Assembly: GCF_000427805.1 (NCBI RefSeq)
Contig: NZ_ATYS01000002.1
Location: 190-64,189, forward strand
Source: Budvicia aquatica DSM 5075 = ATCC 35567
GTDB lineage: Bacteria; Pseudomonadota; Gammaproteobacteria; Enterobacterales; Enterobacteriaceae
DNA length: 64,000 nucleotides
Reading direction: 5' to 3'
The position numbers were made by a program, and so were the translations under genes. Positions 1 through 8,457 of this stretch are shown one piece after another; positions within the stretch are counted from its first letter, which is position 1, and each line of letters opens with the position of its first letter. The notes beneath the pieces are model-generated. The model did no database searches, was not told the DNA's origin, and saw only the letters and a list, made by a program, of their open reading frames with translations.

Positions 1-43
1 GGTTCAAACTTCAGGATATAGTTGAAGGCTACAGGCTGGCGAA

Positions 44-74
44 GTCTCTTGATCAGGAGATCTGATCAAGAGAC
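44..74. repeat. Perfect 13-bp inverted repeat (hairpin)
   Basis: Two 13-base arms (44-56 and 62-74) are perfect reverse complements around a 5-base loop. No T-run follows on either strand, so it is not an obvious terminator. It abuts the dispersed repeat at about 78-166 and may be part of the same repetitive unit. Confidence 0.6.
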
Positions 75-77
75 AGG

Positions 78-166
78 TTGAAAAACGGGGTCCAGCCTTT
101 GGGCCATTCGCTACGCGAATGTTTGCTTCACCTACGGCTCGCGTTCCGGCTTTCGCCGGGATGACG
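78..166 (-). repeat. Dispersed repeat, partial copy of the family at 12.5-12.8 kb
   Basis: Read on the minus strand from 166 this begins CGTCATCC, then runs through a stretch ending in a segment (about 84-140) that closely matches the inside of the two tandem units at 12497-12822. These shared parts include the AACATTCGC...GCGAATGGCC palindrome. One reading frame of such repeats gives the familiar VIPAKAG peptide, which is not a real protein. The left end differs from the 12.5-kb copies, so this is a truncated or recombined member. Confidence 0.6.
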
Positions 167-451
167 ATATTGTAGTTGGGTATTTTTATCAGCTTAAGCT
201 GGCATAATAATGAAATATAAAACAGCATGAAATAATTTCTGCGAGTAATATTCAAATCTGAATTAATTAAATAATATAAGAATTATTATCTATAAAATTA
301 ATTTAAGCGATCTAAAACCCTTTTTTTAATGCTTAGGTATATATTGCTAGCTATAGGTTGTGATTTTGTTGTTGATTAGTGTAATTTCAACAACTTTTTT
401 GTGTGTTAAATGTGTATTTTTTATTAAGGAATTACTAGAGTTTTGATATCT

Positions 452-565
452 GTGAATATTAAAATTCCATGCTTTTCTTTATCTATCTCTTCTGTACTTT
501 TACTTTCTTCAATTCATTCAGCCTATGCAGGAATGGAACCCTATTCTGGGATTAGAGCAATATAG
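452..565 (+). pseudogene. Signal-peptide-only gene remnant
   Basis: A GTG-started frame of 37 codons gives a convincing Sec signal peptide: a short basic start, a Ser/Leu-rich hydrophobic core, and a cleavage-like AYAG at residues 24-27. It is followed by only about ten mature residues before TAG. A secreted protein this short is unlikely, and the downstream DNA to 1062 has no long frame, so I read it as the 5' stub of a decayed surface or periplasmic protein gene. An AAGGA at 426-430 is too far upstream to be a good ribosome binding site. The call is weak because AT-rich DNA can make such frames by chance. Confidence 0.3.
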
Positions 566-1062
566 GCAATGTGTGTTGTTGGTAGTTATAGCGCTGTGGA
601 TAAAATGATAACCATTAGTTATTATATTAAGTGCAGTGAGATAAAAGTGACTTTGGGTGTGAAAATAGTATTATTAAACAATGTAATACATTCCCCCCCC
701 ATGTGTGTATTTCTTGATCGGCTTTATCTATAACGCTATGGACTTCGGGAAACTGTTGGCGGTTTAGTTAGATCTTCTAATTCTCATTTTACTCACTGGT
801 TACCTATTTAGCTTGAAAGAACTCCTCTTTACCACCAAGAAGCAGAAAGTTAATAAGGTGCAAATTATTTGCAATATAATTAATTAACTCATTAGAGTTG
901 GGTTTTAAATAATTTCTTATTTGAACTTGAGACTAATGATCTTATAATCACGACTCTTTACCATTGCGACTCTTTTTTTAAAAAAAACAATTTTATTTAA
1001 TATCACCTAATGAATAATTATCAAGATAACTAATTAGGAATTTACTGTTAAGGACTGACTTA
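566..1062. other. AT-rich gap with an 8-C tract upstream of the autotransporter
   Basis: No supportable gene lies here. The DNA is AT-rich, with a run of eight C at 693-700 in an otherwise C-poor stretch. The last about 100 bases (960-1062) are A/T-dense and would hold the autotransporter promoter. The stretch may contain decayed coding sequence continuing from the 452-565 remnant, but every frame is broken by stops. Confidence 0.5.
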
Positions 1063-4059
1063 ATGAAGATATGTGCTCAATATGTTGCATCATCCCTTCT
1101 CGTTGCAGGCAGCGTTATTGCATCACCTTTCACCTATGCTACCGATTTTGTTAATACCGTGGACTTATCCGCGCAGGTAGTGAATGCTGATGATCAAATA
1201 GAAACCAATGATATTATCGGCATTTTATCAGATAGCGCTGATACTACGGGGCTGCAGATTGGCAGCGGTAAAATTGACGTTACGGTAAACGGTATTCCGG
1301 ATGAGGATTACATACCTACCATTGGTCTTAAATTTTTTAACAGCGGTAGTTCCTCCCACGTATTTGGCACAGGATCTACTCTGAATGTCACCGGTAGCCA
1401 TAAAGCTAGTGGCGTAGCATTATCGGGTTCAACGAGTTTCTCAGGATCTGAGCTGAATATAACGGTTAAGGGGACGACTGCCGTAAACGGCATAGAGGGG
1501 GGAACTAACAGTGTGATTGATTTGGGAAGCGACAGCCTGATTAATGTGTCGGGCCAGCTTACCACTGCCGTAGCTCTCGGTAGCAACGGTTCGTTGATTG
1601 CCGATAATGTGAACATTACCGCAGAAGGAAGTACCAGAGCCAACGGAATTAAAGCAGCTGAATTTGGTACGGGAACGGCAATCATTAATTTGGGTAACGG
1701 CGGTAAAATTACGACCATCTCTGGCTCAACGGGGGCTGGCATCTTGCTTTACGGCAATAGCACGGTCAGAGCGAATGGGTTAACCATTAAAACAACTAAT
1801 GGCTATGGAATTTCTAGTTCGGGCTCTATTGCAGGTGCTAGTAATGTCGATATCAATCTGGGTACAGCTAGCATCATCAGTGCTACAGGATCTTCTGGCG
1901 TGATGCTATTAGGAAACGCTGGATTAACCTCCAGTTTTAAGGCGAATAACTTGACTATTGATACCATCGGGAACTCTAACCATGGTATTAGTGTTAGTAG
2001 TAAAGGAATTAACAGCGTCGATTTAGGCAGTAACTCGGTTATCACCACTTCAGGCACCAGATCTCAAGGCGTATGGCTAGTAGGAAGTGCAGAAACCCAA
2101 TTTAAAGCCAATTTACTGACCATTCATACTACGGGTAGCGAAGCCAATGCGATGGGAATTGGGTCCGGTAACACTGTTATCGGTGCTGGCAGCTTACTGA
2201 TATCCGATCAAAGTGATGGCCTTATGGCCTCCAGTACTTTAATTTCTGGTGTATCAGCCCCGACCGTCACTGTCTATGACAGTAAAATCGTTGGTTATCG
2301 TCGTGGGGTTAGCGCACAACAGGCTGGAACGGTTGTTAACCTGTATCGAGTTGATGCTCAGGCCAATATGGAAGGGGGTTATGGGCTATGGGCATTAAAC
2401 ACTGGTTTGATCAATGCGACGGATACCTCGGTCATTACTTCAGCGGATAACTCATATGGTATTGTTGCCAGTGGCGGTGGTAGAGTTACTCTGACCGGAA
2501 ATACCAATGTTGATTCTTCCTCAGTGGCGATGTTCGCTAACAGTTCTGCTTCATTAATTGAAGGTACTGGGGTCATGCGAATCAATGGTGACATTCAGGC
2601 TAAGGATTCAGGATTAATTGATTTATCTCTGTCCGCCGGTTCACTGATTAATGGCGTCACTGCACAGGACAGTGGCGGTATTGTTAATCTGACCATGGAC
2701 AACAGCCGGTGGAATGTGACGGATGATTCCTCGGTGAATAATTTACAGTTATCTAATGACTCTACAGTGGTTTTTACTGGCACCAATAATGGAAGTTTAC
2801 AGGTAGGCAACCTGGGCGGTAATGGCCACTTCGTTATGCGCAGCAGTATTGTCGAAGGCGTTGGTGACCTACTTTCAGTAACCGGCACTACCGCTGGTAA
2901 TCATCAGGTTACCGTGGTGAATAACGGTAGTGAGTCTACTGATGGTACCGAAGTGCTGAAAATTATCCAAACCGCTGATGGTAATGGCAACTTCGCCCTG
3001 ACCAATAACGTTGAACTGGGTGGCTATCTGTATAAGCTGCATCAGGACGGTAATGACTGGGAATTATATAGCGCAGGGTTGGTTCCACCTGAGCCCGATC
3101 CAACGCCGGCTCCTGACAACGGAACCAATAAACCCAATCCGCCGATTACCTCAACCGCCAATGCTTCGGCCAATAGTCTGAACGTCGGTTATTTGATGAA
3201 CTATGCGGAAACCCAAACCCTGATGCAGCGTATGGGGCAGTTGCGTAGCACTGACGTTGACGGCAACGTCTGGTTACGCGGCTATGCCGGTAACTTTACG
3301 TCGTTTGGCAGCGGTAAACTAAGCGGATTCGATATGACTTATAACGGCACGCAGTTAGGTGCCGATAAACAGTGGCAGTCTGCCAACGGCATGATTTATC
3401 TGGGTGCTGCTCTGGGGCAAAGCAATTCTAATCAGGATTACCAAAACGGTGACGGCGATATGAGAAACCGCCATGTCGGTCTGTATGCCGGTTATTTGGA
3501 TAACGGCGGTCTGTACGTTGATACTTTGCTGAAATATAACCGCATGCGTAACGAAATTAACGTAAAAGATACCGCCGCTAATGGGGTTGATGGCAGTGCA
3601 TCATCTAACGGTATATCACTGTCGGTTGAAACCGGTAAGCGTTTTCACTTTACGCCTGAAAACAGCGGGTTCTATATCGAGCCACAAACCCAGTTAACCG
3701 TAGCCTGGCAAGACAGCAGCCACTTTAAAAATTCCAACGGCTTAAAAGTGGACCTATCCAGTTACACTTCTACTCTGGGGCGAATTGGCGGACTGATTGG
3801 CTATGATGTAAAGAAAGGAGCTACCCCGGTTAATTTTTATTTTAAGAGTAGCTATGTTCATGAGTTTAGCGGTGATACTGACTACCGTTTAAATGGCAAT
3901 AAAGAAGCTCACTCCTTCAAAGGTGACTGGTGGGCAAACGGTGTTGGTGCCAGCGTAGGCATTGGCAAGCAGCATAATCTTTATTTAGATCTGGAACAGG
4001 TTAACGGTAGCCAGTTTAAACAGAATCAGATTAACGGTGGGTATCGCTTTAGCTTCTAA
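1063..4059 (+). CDS. Autotransporter (type Va secretion) with beta-helix passenger
   Basis: This 998-residue protein is a self-exporting surface protein. Residues 1-26 are a Sec signal peptide ending near TYA. Residues about 30-560 are Gly/Ser/Thr/Asn-rich, with repeating short strands typical of a right-handed beta-helix passenger. About 570-690 resemble the pertactin-type end of passengers (NLQLSNDSTVVFTG, later GTEVLKI and YKLHQDGNDWELY). A Pro-rich linker (PPEPDPTPAPDNG) follows, and about 290 C-terminal residues form the autotransporter beta-barrel, ending in the aromatic signature YRFSF. No protease catalytic triad or RGD motif was noticed, so adhesion or aggregation is the default guess. 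The gene stands alone, preceded by AT-rich DNA and followed by a good terminator, which fits horizontally acquired surface DNA. Confidence 0.9.
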   Translation: MKICAQYVASSLLVAGSVIASPFTYATDFVNTVDLSAQVVNADDQIETNDIIGILSDSADTTGLQIGSGKIDVTVNGIPDEDYIPTIGLKFFNSGSSSHVFGTGSTLNVTGSHKASGVALSGSTSFSGSELNITVKGTTAVNGIEGGTNSVIDLGSDSLINVSGQLTTAVALGSNGSLIADNVNITAEGSTRANGIKAAEFGTGTAIINLGNGGKITTISGSTGAGILLYGNSTVRANGLTIKTTNGYGISSSGSIAGASNVDINLGTASIISATGSSGVMLLGNAGLTSSFKANNLTIDTIGNSNHGISVSSKGINSVDLGSNSVITTSGTRSQGVWLVGSAETQFKANLLTIHTTGSEANAMGIGSGNTVIGAGSLLISDQSDGLMASSTLISGVSAPTVTVYDSKIVGYRRGVSAQQAGTVVNLYRVDAQANMEGGYGLWALNTGLINATDTSVITSADNSYGIVASGGGRVTLTGNTNVDSSSVAMFANSSASLIEGTGVMRINGDIQAKDSGLIDLSLSAGSLINGVTAQDSGGIVNLTMDNSRWNVTDDSSVNNLQLSNDSTVVFTGTNNGSLQVGNLGGNGHFVMRSSIVEGVGDLLSVTGTTAGNHQVTVVNNGSESTDGTEVLKIIQTADGNGNFALTNNVELGGYLYKLHQDGNDWELYSAGLVPPEPDPTPAPDNGTNKPNPPITSTANASANSLNVGYLMNYAETQTLMQRMGQLRSTDVDGNVWLRGYAGNFTSFGSGKLSGFDMTYNGTQLGADKQWQSANGMIYLGAALGQSNSNQDYQNGDGDMRNRHVGLYAGYLDNGGLYVDTLLKYNRMRNEINVKDTAANGVDGSASSNGISLSVETGKRFHFTPENSGFYIEPQTQLTVAWQDSSHFKNSNGLKVDLSSYTSTLGRIGGLIGYDVKKGATPVNFYFKSSYVHEFSGDTDYRLNGNKEAHSFKGDWWANGVGASVGIGKQHNLYLDLEQVNGSQFKQNQINGGYRFSF

Positions 4060-4082
4060 TATATTGGTTAAGTGATAACTGA

Positions 4083-4117
4083 AGCCTCTAATATAGGATA
4101 TTAGGGGCTTTATTTTT
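4083..4117 (+). terminator. Rho-independent terminator of the autotransporter
   Basis: An 11-bp stem (4083-4093 with 4099-4109, one G-T pair) is followed by a T-rich run TTTATTTTT, 24 bases after the stop codon. Confidence 0.75.
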
Positions 4118-4194
4118 CAGAGGGCAGGGCTGTTACAGCTTTGCGAGGTTTGAGGTCCTGCGGAACGAAAACGTACGATAAGGATATAATCTAT

Positions 4195-4368
4195 TTAGTA
4201 TTTTGAACCGCTAGGATAAAGCTGGAGATAGCGTTCAATGGTACGTCTGGATTTATTAAGGAGCTTAGCGGCATTAGCAATAGTGATTTTACGCTCAGCC
4301 ACTTTAGCATGATATCCACGGTCAATTGAGCTTTGGAGTTCAACGTGATCATCCTTAGCGTTCCTCAA
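4195..4368 (-). pseudogene. Helix-turn-helix fragment, probable transposase N-terminus
   Basis: A minus-strand frame of about 57 codons (TTG start assumed) contains VAERKITIANAAKLL followed by NKSRRTIERYLQLY. This looks like the N-terminal helix-turn-helix of an integrase-core transposase such as those of the ISNCY/IS1202 type. It stops after about 15 further residues with no catalytic DDE part. Upstream at 4421-4475 lie two imperfect repeats that resemble transposase-binding sites at an IS end. I therefore read this as the left end of a decayed insertion sequence. The family assignment is from memory of the motif and is uncertain. Confidence 0.4.
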
Positions 4369-4420
4369 ATGTACAAAAACATTTAAAGAGCACGGTTATT
4401 AATTAACCGTCAATTTCCCT

Positions 4421-4475
4421 TGGTAATTAGCGATTACGACAGAATCGCGTGGTAATTAAAGTACGACAAAATCGC
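4421..4475. repeat. Two imperfect direct repeats, possible IS terminus
   Basis: Units at 4421-4448 and 4450-4475 share TGGTAATTA, then TACGACA and AATCGC with small differences. They sit just upstream of the helix-turn-helix remnant, as expected for repeated transposase-binding sites at an IS end. No matching opposite end was found in the window. Confidence 0.45.
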
Positions 4476-4683
4476 TTGGTGTTAACAGAACTTGTTGTAT
4501 TAGCTCAGACCCGATCTGATATTGCTCTTTGGCAGTATACGACTTAATCGGACAGTCAGGTTTGAGCGAGGACCAGGCATACTGAGTCAGAAAATGACAA
4601 TAATTATCGGATTCTAATTAACTCATTACTAACATCGTTGTTTGCCAATCGATGAGGAGCAAGTCATTATGGCTATAAAAATC

Positions 4684-4715
4684 CCTCTCCTTATCCTTAC
4701 TGCAATAAGGAGAGG
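4684..4715 (-). terminator. Terminator of the avcD-like gene
   Basis: A perfect 11-bp stem (4684-4694 with 4705-4715, 10-base loop) lies just after the stop of the minus-strand deaminase gene. It is followed on the minus strand by GGATTTTTAT. Confidence 0.7.
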
Positions 4716-4721
4716 AGACTG

Positions 4722-6317
4722 TTATTGCTGTGGCTCTGGTTTGGCAATTTCTGTTATAAATTTCTTAGCAACAGCGGACTCATATTTTCTGTAATCATCA
4801 AGATATTGAACATCTATATGATTTTTGTAGCGTACATTAAATTTGTTCGCAGTTCCTGTTTCATCATCTTTGCGTTCATCTGTTGGTCTGAAAAATTTAT
4901 TGTAGCGACGTGGTGATACACCTTCAAAGTCACAAAATATCACTTTAGATGATTCTTCATTCTTTGTTATTGCATCATTATGAAGGTCAAGGGCAAGACT
5001 TTTATCAAATGGCTCTATATAGACTACTTTTTTTATTCCTGCAGCGACAATATGTCTTGCACAGTTATGGCAAGGATAGGTGGTCGTATAAAGAATTTTA
5101 TCTTTAGTATCGCCATTTTGTTTTCTGGCCATCGAAGTAATTACGTCCATTTCAGCATGAATTGATCTGGAGTACTCCATCACGCTTGAAATTTTACTAT
5201 CTTTGTAAATACCTTCTGCAATTTTGTCTAAGCTGTTTAAAAGTCGGGCCAGATTAATATCGGCAACAGTTTGTCCCGCGGAAATACCTAACACAGCACT
5301 GACTTCATTTGATAATACATTTTTTATGCGTTCTTTAATTTTTAGTTTGTTTGTATCATTATAACACTTACCACTTTTGTGAACGCATCGATGATCGTTA
5401 TCAAAGTCATCACTGCTATACAATCCGCCACCAGCTTTAGGTACGTCGTTCTTGCCTACTGCGAGCAGATTCCCTTCATCATCAAACAGTGCCGCCCCTA
5501 CCTGACGCGACAGACAAGCTGATTGTAATGATGTTGAAAAAGCAGCGTACATGCCTTTTTCGTTAAATGTCGGTGTTAAACCGTTTTTACCATGAATAAG
5601 ACCAAAAAAACGTTCAATCTTCTTCTTTAATTCACTTTTTTGACTGAAGTTATTTTTAATGAAAAAATCTGAATCAAGAATGGTTTCTCCAGTTCTTTGT
5701 CCATGCTGATGAGAGGATTTATTATCAATATTGATAATTAAATGGAGATCATCCTTTGTCGATTCGTCAGCAATGAGATTCGGTATTCGGTAATCTAAAT
5801 CGCGCAAAACTCCTAATAAGTAGAAATTGTGCTGGTATATGACCCTGAATAACTCTACTTCTTCTGGTCTTTTGAATTGATCAATGATGAATACTGTGCC
5901 TTTATAGGCATCATTAGTATAATCAATGTTTATCTTCTCTGTGGCGATTGCAGCAATCGCCGCTTCTGCCAGTAATTCATTTCTGTTGTAATGTTTGCGA
6001 AGTTTATTGGCAATATCTTGAAGTTTTAGATGTCTGTTAACTTGAGTGCTTTTGGATGCCGTTAGTGCTTTCAGTTCAAAATATAATGGGCTTTCCAGAA
6101 GTGCACTTATTCGGATGTGCACAACATTGTAATCCCACTCTTTGGATATTTCTTCAGCAATTTCGTTTATCGTTCTCATTCCGCATCCAACATATCCACA
6201 CAATCCAAGATAGATATCTTTTGATTGTCGTGAATTCAGGAACTCCATTGATGATGTTGATATGGAGTCTTTTTTTTTATCTCGCTTTTGCGGTGTTTTT
6301 TGGGCTGCTTCTACCAT
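4722..6317 (-). CDS. avcD: Anti-phage dCTP/dCMP deaminase, AvcD/DcdV type
   Basis: The protein has 531 residues, the usual length of AvcD (DcdV). It has an N-terminal P-loop-like nucleotide-binding domain (GLCGYVGCGMRT, residues 38-49; the usual Lys of the Walker A motif is absent) and a C-terminal zinc-dependent deoxycytidylate deaminase domain. The zinc/catalytic motifs are intact: HAE at 387-389 and PCHNC at 415-419. Characterised AvcD proteins deaminate dCTP/dCMP when phage shut down host transcription, draining the dC pool and blocking phage replication. In vibrios an unstable RNA antitoxin (AvcI) encoded just upstream holds the enzyme inactive. Here a 61-codon ORF sits 10 bases upstream on the same strand. 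The start is supported by AGGTAA 8 bases before ATG. It is carried between an IS remnant and an integrase next to tRNA-Leu, a typical defence-island setting. Confidence 0.85.
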   Translation of the reverse strand: MVEAAQKTPQKRDKKKDSISTSSMEFLNSRQSKDIYLGLCGYVGCGMRTINEIAEEISKEWDYNVVHIRISALLESPLYFELKALTASKSTQVNRHLKLQDIANKLRKHYNRNELLAEAAIAAIATEKINIDYTNDAYKGTVFIIDQFKRPEEVELFRVIYQHNFYLLGVLRDLDYRIPNLIADESTKDDLHLIINIDNKSSHQHGQRTGETILDSDFFIKNNFSQKSELKKKIERFFGLIHGKNGLTPTFNEKGMYAAFSTSLQSACLSRQVGAALFDDEGNLLAVGKNDVPKAGGGLYSSDDFDNDHRCVHKSGKCYNDTNKLKIKERIKNVLSNEVSAVLGISAGQTVADINLARLLNSLDKIAEGIYKDSKISSVMEYSRSIHAEMDVITSMARKQNGDTKDKILYTTTYPCHNCARHIVAAGIKKVVYIEPFDKSLALDLHNDAITKNEESSKVIFCDFEGVSPRRYNKFFRPTDERKDDETGTANKFNVRYKNHIDVQYLDDYRKYESAVAKKFITEIAKPEPQQ

Positions 6318-6327
6318 TGATGATTAC

Positions 6328-6513
6328 CTAATCAAAAATTATATCAGCATTCATGATTTCAATAAATGCATCCAGAACTTCTTTATTTTTCTTCCTGCCT
6401 TCAAATGAAATTACATTATCAAAATTAAATGTTGTTAATTCAATACAAATAGAATCAACCTGATCATTGGCAGCTACGGTAGATTCTATTTCATTAAATG
6501 TTATTACATTCAT
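6328..6513 (-). CDS. Small acidic protein upstream of avcD, unknown function
   Basis: This 61-residue ORF is acidic, with no signal peptide and no domain I recognise. It ends ten bases before the deaminase start on the same strand and has a plausible ribosome site (GGATGAGATAA before ATG), so the two are probably co-transcribed. In known AvcID systems the upstream partner is a regulatory RNA rather than a protein. This stretch could therefore be a small protein antitoxin or accessory, a leader peptide, or a chance frame lying over an AvcI-like RNA. The sequence alone does not decide between them. Confidence 0.5.
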   Translation of the reverse strand: MNVITFNEIESTVAANDQVDSICIELTTFNFDNVISFEGRKKNKEVLDAFIEIMNADIIFD

Positions 6514-6810
6514 TTATCTCATCCAAACATAATAAAAACCATATGGTATTTAGTGTACTACAAAAACGCGCACTTTCCCTTATTTTTAGGGGGACAAGTG
6601 TGGTCCACATCATGTTTTTCCCCACACATGACAATGCTTACCTATGATGCAGAGCTTTTCATACTAATTAACATACTGAATTTAATTAGTATTCTAGTGT
6701 GTTTTTCTACCATTGTGCAAATATCTTTGTTGATCTTACCCACTATTAGTGGACACGCGACTATGAACACTTTTTTTATTCGTTGCACTTAGAGTGTAAA
6801 TTCACGAGAC
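6514..6810. other. Intergenic gap between avcD locus and integrase terminator
   Basis: This AT-rich stretch must hold the promoter of the 61-codon ORF/avcD transcript on the minus strand, and possibly an AvcI-like RNA. I see no convincing -35/-10 pair and no supportable gene. A 79-codon plus-strand frame here has no ribosome site and no recognisable content. Confidence 0.4.
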
Positions 6811-6838
6811 AAAAAAAGAGGCGGCACAGGCCACCTCT
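6811..6838 (-). terminator. Terminator downstream of the integrase
   Basis: A 9-bp stem (6817-6825 with 6830-6838, one G-T pair, 4-base loop) is followed on the minus strand by seven T (complement of 6811-6817). It lies 16 bases after the integrase stop. Confidence 0.85.
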
Positions 6839-6853
6839 TGGTTTAGATAAAAT

Positions 6854-8119
6854 TTAGTGTTTAGTTAGTCTGGTCAATTTAGCTAATTCGTATGGGCTAG
6901 TTTCTTTTTTTCTATTCTCGTCCAAATAATCCGCCCACCACTGCACCATCAACCGGCGTTCATCTAAGTGCTGGGCCTTGTGAATATATGCAGCACGAAC
7001 CCCGTCACGCTCCTGATGGCTCATTTGTCGTTCAACGCCATCCCTAGACCACAGCCCAGACTCAATTAATGCACTACAGGCCATGGTACGGAAGCCATGA
7101 CCACAGACTTCTGTCTTGGTGTCATAGCCCATTACGCGTAAAGCCTTATTCACCGTATTTTCACTCATTGGTTTATTAGCGTTATGATCACCAATAAAGA
7201 TAAGCTCATGGTCACCGCTGATTTGGTGTATCTGTTTTAAGATCTCCATGGCCTGTCTACTTAGGGGAACAAGGTGAGTTGTTCTCATCTTAGAGCCTCT
7301 GTGTGAGTGTTTAACACCTTCCAGTTCTTCTCGTTCTCTCGGTATTGTCCAAAGCGCTCGTTCAAAATCGATTTCTGACCAACGAGCAAAGCGCAGTTCA
7401 CTGGAACGGATAAAGATGAGTAAGGTCAATTTCACTGCTAGGGTGGTTAGGTATCTTCCCTGGTAGTTATCCAGCCGGGTAAGTAGCTCAGGGATTCGTT
7501 CAAAAGGAAGGGCTGGGCGGTGGACTTTCTTGCCGGTAGCAATAGCTCCAGTTAAATCCTGCGCTGGGTTGTAGTCGATAATGCCGTTCTGTACGGCATA
7601 GCGCATGATCGCCGTAGTACGCTGTTGTAAGCGTGCGGTGACCTCTAATCGACCAGATTGCTCGACTCGCTTTATAGGGACTAATAAATCGCAAGTTTTT
7701 AAATCTGCGATATGACGATCACCAATAGAAGGGAAAATCTCTAGCTCAAGAGTTCTAAGGATTCTTGCTACATGAGCAGGTGACCATTTTTTATTGCTGC
7801 TATGCCAAGCTCTGGCTATTTCAGCAAAGGTATGAGCATTCGATTGTTCTATCTTGGCGGCTTTTTTCTGTTCATTTGGATCGATGCCGTTCGCAATTAA
7901 TTTTTTTGCTTCATCGCGTTTTTGCCTTGCCTCTGAAAGTGATATTTCAGGGTAGACACCGAAAGCCAACATTTTTTCTTTACCGCCAAAGTAATAACGC
8001 AGTCGCCAGTATTTTGAACCGTTTGGATGGACGAGAAGAATAAGCCCTCCGCCATCGGTAAGCTTATGGGCTTTTTCTGACGCCTTTGCTGTACGTACTT
8101 TTACATCGGTTAGAGCCGT
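6854..8119 (-). CDS. P4-type tyrosine integrase; expected ATG start reads ACG
   Basis: This is a site-specific recombinase of the P4/CP4 family. From the ACG at 8117-8119 the frame gives 421 residues, the normal family length. It starts with xALTDVKVRTAKASEKAHKL then TDGGGL, the standard arm-binding N-terminus (DUF4102). The catalytic domain follows, with the first Arg in IRSSELRFARW, HGFRTMA (His-x-x-Arg) and the Tyr in AAYIHKAQ near the C-terminus. An in-frame TAG lies six codons before ACG, and no ATG, GTG or TTG occurs until an internal ATG at 7972. That ATG would remove 49 residues and damage the arm-binding domain. The codon normally ATG is thus mutated, so the gene is probably silenced or very weakly translated. 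It sits 200 bases from the 3' end of tRNA-Leu(CAA), the usual target of this family. Confidence 0.85.
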   Translation of the reverse strand, partial: TALTDVKVRTAKASEKAHKLTDGGGLILLVHPNGSKYWRLRYYFGGKEKMLAFGVYPEISLSEARQKRDEAKKLIANGIDPNEQKKAAKIEQSNAHTFAEIARAWHSSNKKWSPAHVARILRTLELEIFPSIGDRHIADLKTCDLLVPIKRVEQSGRLEVTARLQQRTTAIMRYAVQNGIIDYNPAQDLTGAIATGKKVHRPALPFERIPELLTRLDNYQGRYLTTLAVKLTLLIFIRSSELRFARWSEIDFERALWTIPREREELEGVKHSHRGSKMRTTHLVPLSRQAMEILKQIHQISGDHELIFIGDHNANKPMSENTVNKALRVMGYDTKTEVCGHGFRTMACSALIESGLWSRDGVERQMSHQERDGVRAAYIHKAQHLDERRLMVQWWADYLDENRKKETSPYELAKLTRLTKH

Positions 8120-8280
8120 AGTCCTTGCTTCTTTCTATTGTTTTTGCGGGTACATTATTTATCGAACCGGAATATACCCGCATTTGTACCCGCAAATAGA
8201 AGCTGATGTGGGTTGAATCGAGTATACGTAAGTTGAGTGAAAAGGCACGGAAAGGCTTGCAGAACTGGGATTTCAGACAT

Positions 8281-8303
8281 AAAAAAAGACCTCAGTTGAG
8301 GTC
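8281..8303 (-). terminator. Terminator of tRNA-Leu
   Basis: A perfect 7-bp stem (8288-8294 with 8297-8303) is followed on the minus strand by seven T (complement of 8281-8287). It lies 15 bases beyond the tRNA 3' end. Confidence 0.85.
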
Positions 8304-8317
8304 TATTTACATTCTAA

Positions 8318-8402
8318 TGGTGCCTGAGGCCGGAATCGAACCGGCATGCCCGAAGGCGGTTGATTTTGAATCAACTGCGTCTACCGATTTCGCCACTCAG
8401 GC
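8318..8402 (-). tRNA. tRNA-Leu (anticodon CAA)
   Basis: An 85-base type II tRNA with encoded CCA (8318-8320). The acceptor stem GCCTGAG pairs with CTCAGGC. The anticodon stem GTTGA/TCAAC encloses loop TTCAAAA, giving anticodon CAA for UUG codons. The variable arm is long, and the T loop reads TTCGATTC. It corresponds to E. coli leuX in anticodon, a well-known integration site for P4-like islands. Its 3' end faces the integrase at 6854-8119. A promoter lies at 8430-8457 and a terminator at 8281-8303, so it is a single-gene unit. Confidence 0.95.
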
Positions 8403-8429
8403 ACTGAGTAGAATGCGGAAAACGTTGGC

Positions 8430-8457
8430 ATTATACCTAGCCGACGGTGCCGCGCAA
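8430..8457 (-). promoter_or_regulatory. Promoter of tRNA-Leu
   Basis: On the minus strand TTGCGC (8452-8457) and a perfect TATAAT (8430-8435) are separated by 16 bases, with a GC-rich stretch between, as in stable-RNA promoters. The -10 element ends 28 bases before the mature tRNA 5' end. Confidence 0.75.

Noticed and set aside
4..255. 83-codon ORF with VIPAKAGT peptide
   Set aside because: The peptide comes from a dispersed DNA repeat (78-166) and is a well-known false gene type.
6553..6792. 79-codon plus-strand ORF
   Set aside because: No ribosome site, no recognisable domain, and it lies antisense in an AT-rich promoter gap.
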